Of a DNA stretch of 18,120 nt, positions 1 to 7,587 are shown in pieces. Made by a program: the position numbers and the translations under genes. Positions within the stretch are counted from its first letter, which is position 1; every line of letters starts with the position of its first letter. The stretch lies in assembly GCA_023430285.1 (NCBI GenBank), contig JAEZAV010000055.1, forward strand, positions 1 through 18,120, in the 5' to 3' direction. Source of the stretch: Methanobacteriota archaeon (GTDB taxonomy: Archaea > Methanobacteriota > Methanobacteria > Methanobacteriales > Methanobacteriaceae). The notes below the pieces were generated by a model, which worked only from the letters and a program-made list of their open reading frames with translations, did no database searches and was not told the origin of the DNA.

Positions 1-162
1 TCTTCTAAGTTTTTAATTTTTTTTAATAAATTCTTATTTTCAAATTAACTTTCTGTTTTTAAATGATTGTAGACCATTCTTACTCCCTTTCACAAAAAAA
101 TCATTTTAGTATTAATGTATGTGATTACAACGATAAGTCCATTTAAAAACTGGGGGTTGTAA

Positions 163-2400
163 ATGAAAAGAAGACTCATGGGGTTCAAGAGTCAATACCT
201 GATTTTATTGGGAGTTATTTTCATGGTGGTGGTGATGTTCAACGTTGGTAATTCAAGTGCAGCCAACACCACCAACTTAACAGGTCATCATAATGGAATG
301 GTTAAGGTGTCCAGCTCCAATTATTTTGACCCAACCAACAATCGTACCAAAGAAAGGTTCAAATCGATTGGTGATGCCGTAAATTCTGAAAATACCATAA
401 AAGGTGACACCATAATTGTTGGAGCAGGAAACTACGTAGAAAATGTTATCATCAACAAAAAAATTAGTTTAGTGGCATTTACCAACGCCAACATAACTGC
501 AAAGAACCCCAACCTCCCAATATTCACAATTTCCAAAAATGGAAGTGGATCAGTTATCAAGGGTTTTAATTTCGTTTCAGATGACCCCCTAGTAAGTAAC
601 GCTATTTTATTAAATTCTGCAAACGGATGTACCTTGTCAGAAAACAACTTCATTGACGTGCCAGGAATTTCCATAAAGATCCAAAATTCCCAGAACAACA
701 CAGTATCATACAGCAGTTTCAAGGATGGAATGGACGGAGTAGACATTAAAAGCTCCAAAAATATTATAGTTAAGGGAAACATCTTCAGCCAGCTGCTTCA
801 ATCAATATTGTTAAGCGATTCATCGTACATCCAAATCTACAACAACAACGTCACAAATGGCCGTGGATCAGACTACGTAGTATTTGACAACTGTACCAAA
901 TCAACCATGGATCATAACAATTTAAAAGCAGCAATAAACAATCCTACAGCTTCAATCTTAATTCATACACTTAACTCAGAAAATAACGTGATTTCATACA
1001 ACAGTATAAAAACCCTAGGCACCATGAGCGGTATGGAACTTCAAAATTCAAATTCTAACCAAGTCTTGGGAAACAAAATCACAGGCCCTGGAACAACTGG
1101 TTGTGGAATTCAACTGGTGGAATCCGACAACAACCTGGTAAAAAATAATGTACTGACCACCTTGTTTACAGGTGTGAGATTGATTTCATCATTGAATAAT
1201 TCTGTAATGAACAACACCATATCCAAAATGGGTGAAGATGGAATAAGTCTGTCCAATTGTTTTGGAACCGAATATCTGAAAAACCTGATAGGTTACAACA
1301 ATATTTCAAACTGTTTAAATGGTGTTCAACTGGAACTTTCATTCCACAATTCATTATTCAACAACACAATCTCAATGAGCGATAACAACAACATCTACTC
1401 ATTGAACTCTGAATGTAACACATTCTACCAGAATACTCTTATTAATGCACCCACAGGAATATTGTTTAAAAATTCTGATGACTGCACAGTAGTTTCGAAC
1501 ATAATAACAAGTAACATTCCAAATTCATGTGGAGTACTACTTGAAAACAGTAATTCAGCAGCCCCCAGTGTTGTTAAAACAGTGAGTACATCCAAACACG
1601 TTATTGTGGGTTCAATTCAAGTCACGACCCTTCCAGATATTGATGTTCAATTCAACAGAATAATTTGTCCCGTTGGAATTAAAAATGGAAACTCAATGGT
1701 AACCGTAAATGCAGACAAAAATTGGTGGGGTTCAAACCACCCAACATTCACCCAACTTGTTTCAGGAAAGGTGAAGTATCCAAACTGGATCTACATGACA
1801 ATCACAACAAAAACACAGCGAACAATTCAAGGTTCCAAATTAACTGTTAAAACCAGCTTCAACAATTTATACGATGGTAAAACCATTAAATCATTCAATA
1901 CAAAACTTGGCTACATCCCAAACGGTACAATAAACTTTTTTGTAACCAACCTAGGCAAGTTTGAAGGAAACTACCAAAAAACAGAATCTGCAAATGGAGA
2001 AGCAGTGGCAATTTACAGTGCAACAAAATTGGGAAAAGCAACCTTAACATCCACAACAGACAATCAAACCTTGAAAAGCACATTAATTATAGAACCTGTT
2101 TTAAAGGTTTTAACATTAAACACAACAACGATGAGTCGCTCACAAAACGGTCCAATGAAGTTGTACCTAAATAAAGCAATCAATAGTTACAACAGCACCT
2201 GGATCGAACTCAAACAAGCTTCAAAACCAAACCAACTAATAAGATTCAAAACCAGCAGGGACAGTAACCACATTTACATAACTCCAAATACAGCACTTAA
2301 AAAGGGAGTAACTTACAAATTGATAGTACACTCCAACAGCATGAAGGATGACACTGGAAATGGACTTTCAACTGCCTATATAAAAACTTTTAAGCTTTAA
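163..2400 (+). CDS. secreted parallel beta-helix adhesin-like protein with C-terminal Ig-like domains
   Basis: A 745-residue exported surface protein. An N-terminal signal peptide (basic start, hydrophobic about residues 12-28, then SSAANTT) precedes a long run of Asn-rich right-handed beta-helix repeats (about 60-515) of the NosD/CASH type, with recurrent patterns such as N.I....GI.L..S..N...N. An NWWGSN motif near residue 520 ends the helix, as is usual in methanobacterial adhesin-like proteins. Two beta-sandwich segments follow: a Big_3-like domain (about 535-645) and an SbsA-type Ig domain (about 648-745, with LYLNKAI, ITPNTALKKGVTYKLIV). The protein ends directly after this domain, with no transmembrane anchor or PMBR. 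The ATG follows GGGGGT at 152-157. The role is probably surface adhesion or polysaccharide binding; no ligand can be inferred. The repeat type is clear, the function is not. Confidence 0.85.
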   Translation: MKRRLMGFKSQYLILLGVIFMVVVMFNVGNSSAANTTNLTGHHNGMVKVSSSNYFDPTNNRTKERFKSIGDAVNSENTIKGDTIIVGAGNYVENVIINKKISLVAFTNANITAKNPNLPIFTISKNGSGSVIKGFNFVSDDPLVSNAILLNSANGCTLSENNFIDVPGISIKIQNSQNNTVSYSSFKDGMDGVDIKSSKNIIVKGNIFSQLLQSILLSDSSYIQIYNNNVTNGRGSDYVVFDNCTKSTMDHNNLKAAINNPTASILIHTLNSENNVISYNSIKTLGTMSGMELQNSNSNQVLGNKITGPGTTGCGIQLVESDNNLVKNNVLTTLFTGVRLISSLNNSVMNNTISKMGEDGISLSNCFGTEYLKNLIGYNNISNCLNGVQLELSFHNSLFNNTISMSDNNNIYSLNSECNTFYQNTLINAPTGILFKNSDDCTVVSNIITSNIPNSCGVLLENSNSAAPSVVKTVSTSKHVIVGSIQVTTLPDIDVQFNRIICPVGIKNGNSMVTVNADKNWWGSNHPTFTQLVSGKVKYPNWIYMTITTKTQRTIQGSKLTVKTSFNNLYDGKTIKSFNTKLGYIPNGTINFFVTNLGKFEGNYQKTESANGEAVAIYSATKLGKATLTSTTDNQTLKSTLIIEPVLKVLTLNTTTMSRSQNGPMKLYLNKAINSYNSTWIELKQASKPNQLIRFKTSRDSNHIYITPNTALKKGVTYKLIVHSNSMKDDTGNGLSTAYIKTFKL

Positions 2401-2412
2401 GCCCATCCAACT

Positions 2413-2436
2413 CCTTTTTTTCTTTAACTCTTTTTT
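2413..2436 (+). terminator. T-rich terminator after the adhesin gene
   Basis: Two runs of T (2415-2421 and 2431-2436) lie just after the adhesin stop codon. Archaeal RNA polymerase commonly terminates at oligo-T stretches without a hairpin, and no stem is evident here. Confidence 0.45.
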
Positions 2437-2515
2437 GATCATTTATTAAAAGATTAGTTTTTCCCCAAAGCATTTACAACCCTATTTTTTTACCAGCCCG
2501 ATTATAACTGTATTC

Positions 2516-2533
2516 TCATGAAAAATTTCATGA
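2516..2533. promoter_or_regulatory. perfect palindrome, operator candidate upstream of the ABC operon
   Basis: TCATGAAA and TTTCATGA form perfect 8-base arms separated by AA. The site lies about 75 bases upstream of the TATA-like element of the exporter operon and about 110 bases before its ATG. A dimeric regulator site is an inference from symmetry alone. Confidence 0.35.
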
Positions 2534-2607
2534 TCCAATTACATTAGATGAACCAAATTTGGGAATGATTTGGGTGTAACTAGGAAGAATCTAGTGTAGA
2601 ATGTTGG

Positions 2608-2613
2608 TATAAT
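2608..2613 (+). promoter_or_regulatory. TATA-like element of the ABC operon; nearly leaderless mRNA
   Basis: TATAAT is centred about 32 bases before the ATG at 2643. With normal archaeal spacing, transcription would begin only a few bases before the start codon. The bases before that ATG contain no Shine-Dalgarno motif, which fits a leaderless or nearly leaderless message. Confidence 0.4.
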
Positions 2614-2642
2614 TACATTAATACTGTTATTAAACAAAAATT

Positions 2643-3830
2643 ATGAAATTTAGGAATTTAATCTTAAAAAACATATTTAGAAACAAGTCAAGGAGTTTGT
2701 TGGCCATTATTGGCATTGCCATTGGAGTTGCTGCAGTGGTAGGGCTTGGAATGGTCACAGACAACCTTTCTAAATCTACAGAAAATGCTTTAACATCAGG
2801 TGCGGGTGATTTTTCAGTTATTGCTGCAACCGGACCAAATAATGGAGGAGGACCTCCAGGTGGTATGGGTGGTGATCAAGTCATTAACCAAACCAAGGTG
2901 ACTGAGATAAGTAAGATCACGGGTGTTGGAAGTGCTGTGGGAGTACTTAGAACATCGGTGGATCTAAGCAACAGCACCAACACAACTACAAATTCAACTT
3001 CAACGTCCGGACCCGGAGACTTCAGATCAATGACTTCCATAATAGGAATTGACAGCAGTTCCATAAGCATGGACGATATCGTTGTAACCAACGGCACAGT
3101 CTACTCAAACAACAACGAAGTCATAATAGGTAAAACAGCTGCGCAGGAAATGAACAAAACTGTGGGGGACAACATCAGCATATCAAACAGTACCTTTAAA
3201 ATCACAGGTATCTATGAAACAGGTAACTTCATGGATGATAGGGGAATTGTAATGTCATTAGACAGCCTCCAAAGTCTGACCAATAAAACTGGAGAAGTTT
3301 CACTCATCATTGTAAAGGCAGATAACGGCACAGATGCAACTAGTCTTGCAACCAAAATCCAAAACAACTATCCCAACGAGTTAACAACCTCAACATCATT
3401 ATCAGGAATGGATAGGATGAACAATGGTTTAGATGTGATAAATTCAGGTTCATGGGCAGTTTCGCTCCTAGCAATGTTAGTGGGTGGAATAATTGTAATT
3501 ATAACCATGCTAAAAGCTGTTGCTGAAAGAACCAGAGAAATCGGAGTTTTAAGAGCAGTAGGATGGACACAAAAAAGGATAATTGCCATGATAATGGGAG
3601 AATCCATTGTACTGTCATTTATAGCTATTTTTGTGGGTCTGTTAATTGGAGTTGGAACAGTAGAACTTCTGAGTATGACCAATATTTTACGGGGAATAAT
3701 GCCTGCATTTTCCATATTCCTTTTATTAAAGGGAATAGGAGTAGCTTTACTACTTGGAATCCTTGGAGGTATCTATCCAGCCTACAGAGCAAGCAGATTA
3801 TCACCTACAGAGGCGTTGCGATATGAATGA
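2643..3830 (+). CDS. MacB/FtsX-type ABC transporter permease
   Basis: A 395-residue integral membrane permease of the MacB/LolC/FtsX type, working with the ATPase that follows. Transmembrane segment 1 (about 18-40) follows a basic N-terminus. A large extracytoplasmic MacB_PCD-like domain (about 41-265) contains a Gly/Pro-rich loop near residues 66-77. Three further membrane segments lie at about 271-296, 313-341 and 353-380. The C-terminus PAYRASRLSPTEALRYE and the RTREIGVLRAVGWT segment are strongly typical of the family. The stop overlaps the ATPase start, indicating one operon and translational coupling. There is no membrane-fusion partner nearby, as expected for a single-membrane archaeon. 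The substrate is unknown; MacB-like pairs export peptides or antibiotics, or act in envelope stress. The family call is secure. Confidence 0.9.
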   Translation: MKFRNLILKNIFRNKSRSLLAIIGIAIGVAAVVGLGMVTDNLSKSTENALTSGAGDFSVIAATGPNNGGGPPGGMGGDQVINQTKVTEISKITGVGSAVGVLRTSVDLSNSTNTTTNSTSTSGPGDFRSMTSIIGIDSSSISMDDIVVTNGTVYSNNNEVIIGKTAAQEMNKTVGDNISISNSTFKITGIYETGNFMDDRGIVMSLDSLQSLTNKTGEVSLIIVKADNGTDATSLATKIQNNYPNELTTSTSLSGMDRMNNGLDVINSGSWAVSLLAMLVGGIIVIITMLKAVAERTREIGVLRAVGWTQKRIIAMIMGESIVLSFIAIFVGLLIGVGTVELLSMTNILRGIMPAFSIFLLLKGIGVALLLGILGGIYPAYRASRLSPTEALRYE

Positions 3831-4494
3831 GAACACAATAATCAACATAAAAAATCTGAAAAAAGAATATGAAGACGGTTCAATCATCGCTTTAAACAGT
3901 ATTGATCTCGAAATTGAAAGGGGTGAATCAGTCTCCATCATAGGACCCTCTGGATCTGGAAAATCAACGCTGCTAAATATGATAGGTGGACTTGACAAGG
4001 CAAACGAAGGTCAAATTAGTGTAGCAGGAGTAAATCTTATGGATAACACTGATCTAAGCAACTTCAGATCGAAGGAAATTGGATTCGTATTCCAACTACA
4101 CAACCTGATTCCAAATCTAACTGTCCTTGAAAATGTTCAAATACCACTCATTGGAACAGACATCGAGGATAAAAAGATGGAAGAACGGGCTTTAAAACTT
4201 TTAAAATCCGTTAACCTCGAGAACAAAGTAGATCAAAAACCAACTAAATTATCTGGTGGAGAAAGGCAGCGTGTTGCAATTGCAAGGGCACTTGTCAACC
4301 ATCCATCAATAATTTTAGCAGACGAACCAACAGGAGCTCTTGATTCTGAAACACAAGAAGTGATCTTGAAACTTCTCCTGGATATTCATAAAAAAGAGAA
4401 TGTCACCCTGATAATGGTTACACACGAACCATATGTAGCTAAACAGGCTGATAGAACCATATATGTATTAGATGGAAAAATAAAACCAACTTAA
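3823..4494 (+). CDS. MacB/LolD-family ABC transporter ATP-binding protein
   Basis: A cytoplasmic ATPase of 223 residues. The ATG at 3823 is preferred over an in-frame ATG at 3754. It gives MNENTIINIKNLKKEY, the normal family N-terminus, it lies 9 bases after GAGG (3810-3813), and it overlaps the permease stop by 8 bases. The longer form would add 23 residues translated from permease sequence. All ATPase motifs are intact: Walker A GPSGSGKST, Q-loop FVFQ, signature LSGGERQRVAIARAL, Walker B IILADEPTGALD and the switch His in VTHE. The length and the DEPTGALDS run fit the LolD/MacB group that pairs with FtsX-type permeases. It energises the permease encoded just upstream. The transported compound is not evident. 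Confidence 0.93.
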   Translation: MNENTIINIKNLKKEYEDGSIIALNSIDLEIERGESVSIIGPSGSGKSTLLNMIGGLDKANEGQISVAGVNLMDNTDLSNFRSKEIGFVFQLHNLIPNLTVLENVQIPLIGTDIEDKKMEERALKLLKSVNLENKVDQKPTKLSGGERQRVAIARALVNHPSIILADEPTGALDSETQEVILKLLLDIHKKENVTLIMVTHEPYVAKQADRTIYVLDGKIKPT

Positions 4495-4512
4495 AATTTT
4501 AAATTAGGTAAT

Positions 4513-4548
4513 GGAACTGAAAATCTAAATTTCACAGTTCCTATTTTT
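4513..4548 (+). terminator. hairpin plus T-tract after the ABC operon
   Basis: GGAACTG (4513-4519) pairs perfectly with CAGTTCC (4535-4541). An additional AAAT/ATTT pairing lies inside the loop, and TTTTT follows at 4544-4548. It probably ends the exporter transcript and separates it from the membrane protein gene downstream. Confidence 0.6.
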
Positions 4549-4683
4549 CCTAAACCTTTCTTTTTATTTAATTAATTTTCCTAAAAACCGGAGTAAAAAT
4601 TCCATAATAAGTGGTAAGTGAATTATAAAACTGTAAAAAAACATCATTCAAATCTTAAAAAAAATTTTAGAGGAATTAAACCC

Positions 4684-5385
4684 ATGAAAATGATCAAAGT
4701 CCTTATATTAGTAGAATTAACGATGATCTTTACACAGTGTGTAATTGGATTAATAATGAAAAACTCGGAAATGGTTCTCATAGCACCTTTTTCAGTTGTG
4801 CTAATGCTAACAGTAATGTTCTACGCATTTAACTGGAAAGAAAAGGGGATCTTCAAATTTTTAACTGGAAATTTTGTTTTAAGGGGAGAACATTCTGATG
4901 AAAACACTTGCATCTACGGAGAACGATTTTCCAAGTGGGTGGAAATATTTTCCAAGTACATCGGTTTAATTCCACTCATTGTGATCTTTCTATACGTAAA
5001 TTTCACCAGTGGGGAAACATTACTCATTATAAGTTTAAGTCTCATATCGGTGGGTATTGCCGTGTCTATCCTAACCTTTGAGTATTCTCAGTCAGTAAAA
5101 AGCAAATTAGAAAAATCCATGGTGTACGATGGTGCAAGAAGATTTTATTTAGCCACCATATTCTCCATCTTCTTCATGATCTTCGTGGTGGTTCTTAAAT
5201 TTTTAACACCCTACACCCCAAACATGATGGACTTCAACCTTCTAAATTACCTAACATCGTATCTAAAAGGATTGGGCGTGGGAATTTCCATATTCCTCTC
5301 TATCCTGTTCCTTCCATTAAGTGTAAAATACTTCATTGAAGGATTCATAATAACCATAAAAGGTACAGTTGAGTTTAAAAACTAA
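4684..5385 (+). CDS. six-span integral membrane protein, family not recognised
   Basis: A 233-residue hydrophobic protein that I do not recognise. The reading frame opens with GTG at 4618. The ATG at 4684 is the better start: it lies 9 bases after AGAGGA (4669-4674) and places MKMIK directly before the first membrane span, whereas the GTG has no convincing ribosome binding site and would add a Lys-rich 22-residue tail. Predicted spans from this start are at about 5-25, 30-49, 91-107, 112-131, 154-173 and 199-222. A hydrophilic loop (about 50-88) contains a Cys and several charged residues. No catalytic motif was seen. The hairpin terminator upstream argues for a separate transcription unit, although a functional link with the exporter cannot be excluded. 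Confidence 0.75.
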   Translation: MKMIKVLILVELTMIFTQCVIGLIMKNSEMVLIAPFSVVLMLTVMFYAFNWKEKGIFKFLTGNFVLRGEHSDENTCIYGERFSKWVEIFSKYIGLIPLIVIFLYVNFTSGETLLIISLSLISVGIAVSILTFEYSQSVKSKLEKSMVYDGARRFYLATIFSIFFMIFVVVLKFLTPYTPNMMDFNLLNYLTSYLKGLGVGISIFLSILFLPLSVKYFIEGFIITIKGTVEFKN

Positions 5386-5394
5386 AATAAAAGC

Positions 5395-5435
5395 CCCATC
5401 AAATACGATGGGTCACAATTCATTCCATTTTTTTT
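5395..5435 (+). terminator. hairpin and T-tract after the membrane protein gene
   Basis: CCCATC (5395-5400) and GATGGG (5407-5412) form a perfect six-base stem with a six-base loop, directly after the stop codon. An eight-T run follows at 5428-5435. Confidence 0.5.
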
Positions 5436-5568
5436 AGTAACTTATTGAAACCCTCTCTTAAAACTTAATAAAAGAATCGAAGAGAGTATACTGTTTAAAT
5501 TATGATATATGTTCAGTAAATTATATAAATTCCTTAATTGATTAGAAAAAAAGTAAGATGGGGAAATT

Positions 5569-5575
5569 AAAAAAA
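5569..5575 (-). terminator. oligo-T terminator of the propeller gene
   Basis: On the minus strand CCC is followed by seven T, about 20 bases after the stop codon of the propeller gene. Confidence 0.4.
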
Positions 5576-5594
5576 GGGTTTGATACAGTGCGTT

Positions 5595-6620
5595 TTAAGC
5601 AACCCTACCAATGTACCCTGTTGAAAGATTTTTCAAGTAGATTACTGTGCGACCGTCTGATGTGTACTGAGTCCAAACAACCCGAACTCCTGAAATCGCA
5701 GCATTATCAACTGGATTCTGGGTTACAGGAACCACAGGTGCTAAGTAGCCTGTTGCTAAATTTTTAAGATAGATGACTGAACTTTGTCCCTGAATCTGCG
5801 TCCATATAATTCTCTGATCACTCACAGCAGAGTTGTACTGAAGGTTTGCTGAAGGGTTAACCTTGGTGATCTTGCCAGTTGAAAGTTCTTTCATGTAGAT
5901 CACACCGGATTGACCAGATATTTGAACCCATACCACCCTTGAACCACTAATAACAGGATTTACCTGATCAGGGGTAGCTGAAGATATTTTTCCATAGAAA
6001 CCTGTTGAGAAGTTCTTTTCATATATTGCTGCGTGTTTTGTTGTTGTGTCTAACTGGCTCCACACAACTCTGGATCCACTTATGGAAGGTTTTGATACTA
6101 CCTGTGAATTCTTTGAAACCTTTCCATATTTCCCTGTTGAAAAGTTTTTGTAGTACACAGATAATATTCCTGAAGTGTCATTTTGAACCCAAACCACTGT
6201 TTTACCAGATATTGCAGGGGCGTACTGACTAAATTTGGAACTCATTACTGCTGTACAGTACCCAGTGGCCATATTTTTGTAATACACTGCAAAAATTCCA
6301 TTTGTTTTATTTTGAAACCATACAACATTGGTTCCTGAAATTGCAGGGGAAAACTGGTTTTGAGTTGAATTAAAAACCTTTCCAGTGTAACCCGTTGCTA
6401 CATTTTTGTAGTATACTGTTGAGTGACCCTGTGAATCAGTCTGTTGCCAAACTATCCTTGATCCATCGATTGCAGCATAGTCCTGATTATAGGCAGAACT
6501 ACCAACAGTGTTTACAGTAGCTGCTGAATGGTTGGTCTTTAATGGGGCTGCTGAAGCTGCTCCACACAAGACAAAAGCAAAAATTAGAGTAATTATCACC
6601 ATGCCAAATTTATTATTCAT
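5595..6620 (-). CDS. secreted seven-repeat TolB-like beta-propeller protein
   Basis: A 341-residue exported protein. The signal peptide (about 1-25, ending CGAASAAPL) is followed by exactly seven tandem repeats of about 42 residues that fill the rest of the chain. Each has the pattern ISG.RVVW.Q......VYYKN.STGY.GKV, starting near residues 46, 90, 132, 175, 219, 262 and 303. Seven such four-strand repeats fit one closed seven-bladed propeller of the TolB/WD40-like class, and the stop falls right at the end of the seventh repeat. The ATG follows AAGGGG with about 7 bases of spacing. There is no membrane anchor, no PMBR and no catalytic motif, so it may be a binding or scaffold protein at the cell surface. 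The fold is confident; the ligand is unknown. Confidence 0.85.
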   Translation of the reverse strand: MNNKFGMVIITLIFAFVLCGAASAAPLKTNHSAATVNTVGSSAYNQDYAAIDGSRIVWQQTDSQGHSTVYYKNVATGYTGKVFNSTQNQFSPAISGTNVVWFQNKTNGIFAVYYKNMATGYCTAVMSSKFSQYAPAISGKTVVWVQNDTSGILSVYYKNFSTGKYGKVSKNSQVVSKPSISGSRVVWSQLDTTTKHAAIYEKNFSTGFYGKISSATPDQVNPVISGSRVVWVQISGQSGVIYMKELSTGKITKVNPSANLQYNSAVSDQRIIWTQIQGQSSVIYLKNLATGYLAPVVPVTQNPVDNAAISGVRVVWTQYTSDGRTVIYLKNLSTGYIGRVA

Positions 6621-6758
6621 TATTTAACCCCTTAACAAATTTGTATTTAAGTTATCCTTATTTTTTTAAAAATATCCAAAAATATTTCCACATTTCATCA
6701 AATAGTTCATAAATTCATAAGTTATGTATTTACTTTGTTTATTAGTTATTATTAGATT

Positions 6759-6767
6759 CATATAAAG
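6759..6767 (-). promoter_or_regulatory. TATA-box candidate for the propeller gene
   Basis: CTTTATATG on the minus strand matches the archaeal TATA consensus. It implies a leader of about 115 bases before the ATG at 6620. A weaker A/T-rich element nearer the gene (about 6661-6673) is an alternative. Confidence 0.3.
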
Positions 6768-6859
6768 TATTAGGGTAATTCATTCTCTGTTTGAAGTTTT
6801 GTATCATCAAATTAGGGTGTATTTAATTAAATAACTAGAAATTATCATAACCTTAATTC

Positions 6860-7264
6860 CTACAAAGTAGTGTTAATTGAATTATTCAATGGTTTAAAAG
6901 TTTCTCTGAACTTATTCAATAGAAAATTTGCTTCTTCGAGTTTTGAACTGTCTTTGTAATTGTTTATTGCACCTGAAACATATTCATAACATGCTGTTGC
7001 TGTTTCTTGTAGGAGTATTAGAGAGTTTAGGATCCTTGACTTGGTTTTAACACAGTCTGATGGAGGATTTAATTTTTGGTACCTTTCAAATATTGAGTCG
7101 AGATCCTTCATAATTGCCCTTATCCTTGTATACGAATTTTTTTCATTCATATTACCGGATAATTCCAGATTAATGAGCTGGCTTATGTTAAGCAAGTGAA
7201 TGCCTTGTGCATCCAAACATTCTTTACTTCGTTTCAAAAATTGTTTTCTAGTCATCCCAAACAT
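6860..7264 (-). CDS. small helical protein of unknown function
   Basis: A 134-residue soluble protein that I do not recognise. It has no signal peptide or membrane span. The sequence is rich in Leu, Lys, Glu and Asn and looks like three or four amphipathic helices (about 6-35, 40-64, 75-100 and 106-128), suggesting a small helical bundle. Its three Cys residues show no metal-binding spacing. The ATG at 7264 lies 9 bases after GGAGAG; an alternative ATG three codons downstream is less well placed. It is transcribed away from the amidotransferase-PMBR gene across a shared intergenic region. A usable start site and normal codon content support a real gene, but nothing indicates its role. Confidence 0.6.
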   Translation of the reverse strand: MFGMTRKQFLKRSKECLDAQGIHLLNISQLINLELSGNMNEKNSYTRIRAIMKDLDSIFERYQKLNPPSDCVKTKSRILNSLILLQETATACYEYVSGAINNYKDSSKLEEANFLLNKFRETFKPLNNSINTTL

Positions 7265-7583
7265 TACATTGAACTCTCCATTACCTTGATAACAATCATT
7301 AATTTATATGAAACTTGAAGATTAATTTTGTATGCATTAAAAAACTAATTATTTTGTTCTCAAATTTCTAATTCTTAAATTATCAAAACTGTGATAAAAA
7401 ATGTCAGATTATTAATATTTCGATCAAAACCTTTAAAAAAACAGAAAATATAAAATAATATCAATATTTTTTGAAGTTTTGTAAGTGAAGAAATTCAAAT
7501 TATTAAAACTATTATAGGTCGATGTTCATTGAACCGAATATGAGTTTAAGCGTTTCATTTGCATCAAGTGGAGGGAGTTATTT
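7265..7583. other. divergent intergenic region with promoters for both flanking genes
   Basis: This AT-rich spacer holds the minus-strand TATA box near 7305 and at least one plausible plus-strand TATA element (7445-7456, AAAATATAAAAT). An odd-symmetry palindrome GTTCATTGAAC lies at 7524-7534, followed by a 15-codon leader reading frame and the GGAGG site of the downstream gene. No RNA gene was recognised. Confidence 0.5.
7301..7310 (-). promoter_or_regulatory. TATA box of the small helical protein gene
   Basis: CATATAAATT on the minus strand lies about 40 bases upstream of the ATG at 7264. This predicts a leader of roughly 15-20 bases containing the GGAGAG site. Confidence 0.45.
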
Positions 7584-7587
7584 ATAA
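7540..7587 (+). CDS. possible 15-codon leader reading frame overlapping the next gene's start
   Basis: ATG at 7540 opens a 15-residue frame (MSLSVSFASSGGSYL) whose TAA stop (7585-7587) overlaps the proposed ATA start of the next gene (7584-7586). The GGAGGG site of the next gene lies inside its codons 11-12. Its own ATG has no well-placed Shine-Dalgarno motif, so it may be chance. If translated, it would allow termination-reinitiation coupling. Confidence 0.25.
   Translation: MSLSVSFASSGGSYL

Noticed and set aside
3754..3822. Upstream ATG extension of the ABC ATPase
   Set aside because: The added 23 residues are translated from permease sequence in another frame, and the ATG at 3823 has a good ribosome binding site and the normal family N-terminus.
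4618..4683. GTG start for the six-span membrane protein
   Set aside because: There is no convincing ribosome binding site. The ATG at 4684 follows AGAGGA at ideal spacing and directly precedes the first membrane span.
5558..5767. Plus-strand frame of 69 codons opposite the propeller gene
   Set aside because: It is antisense to the final propeller repeats, which give a clear repeat pattern; it has no recognisable protein features.
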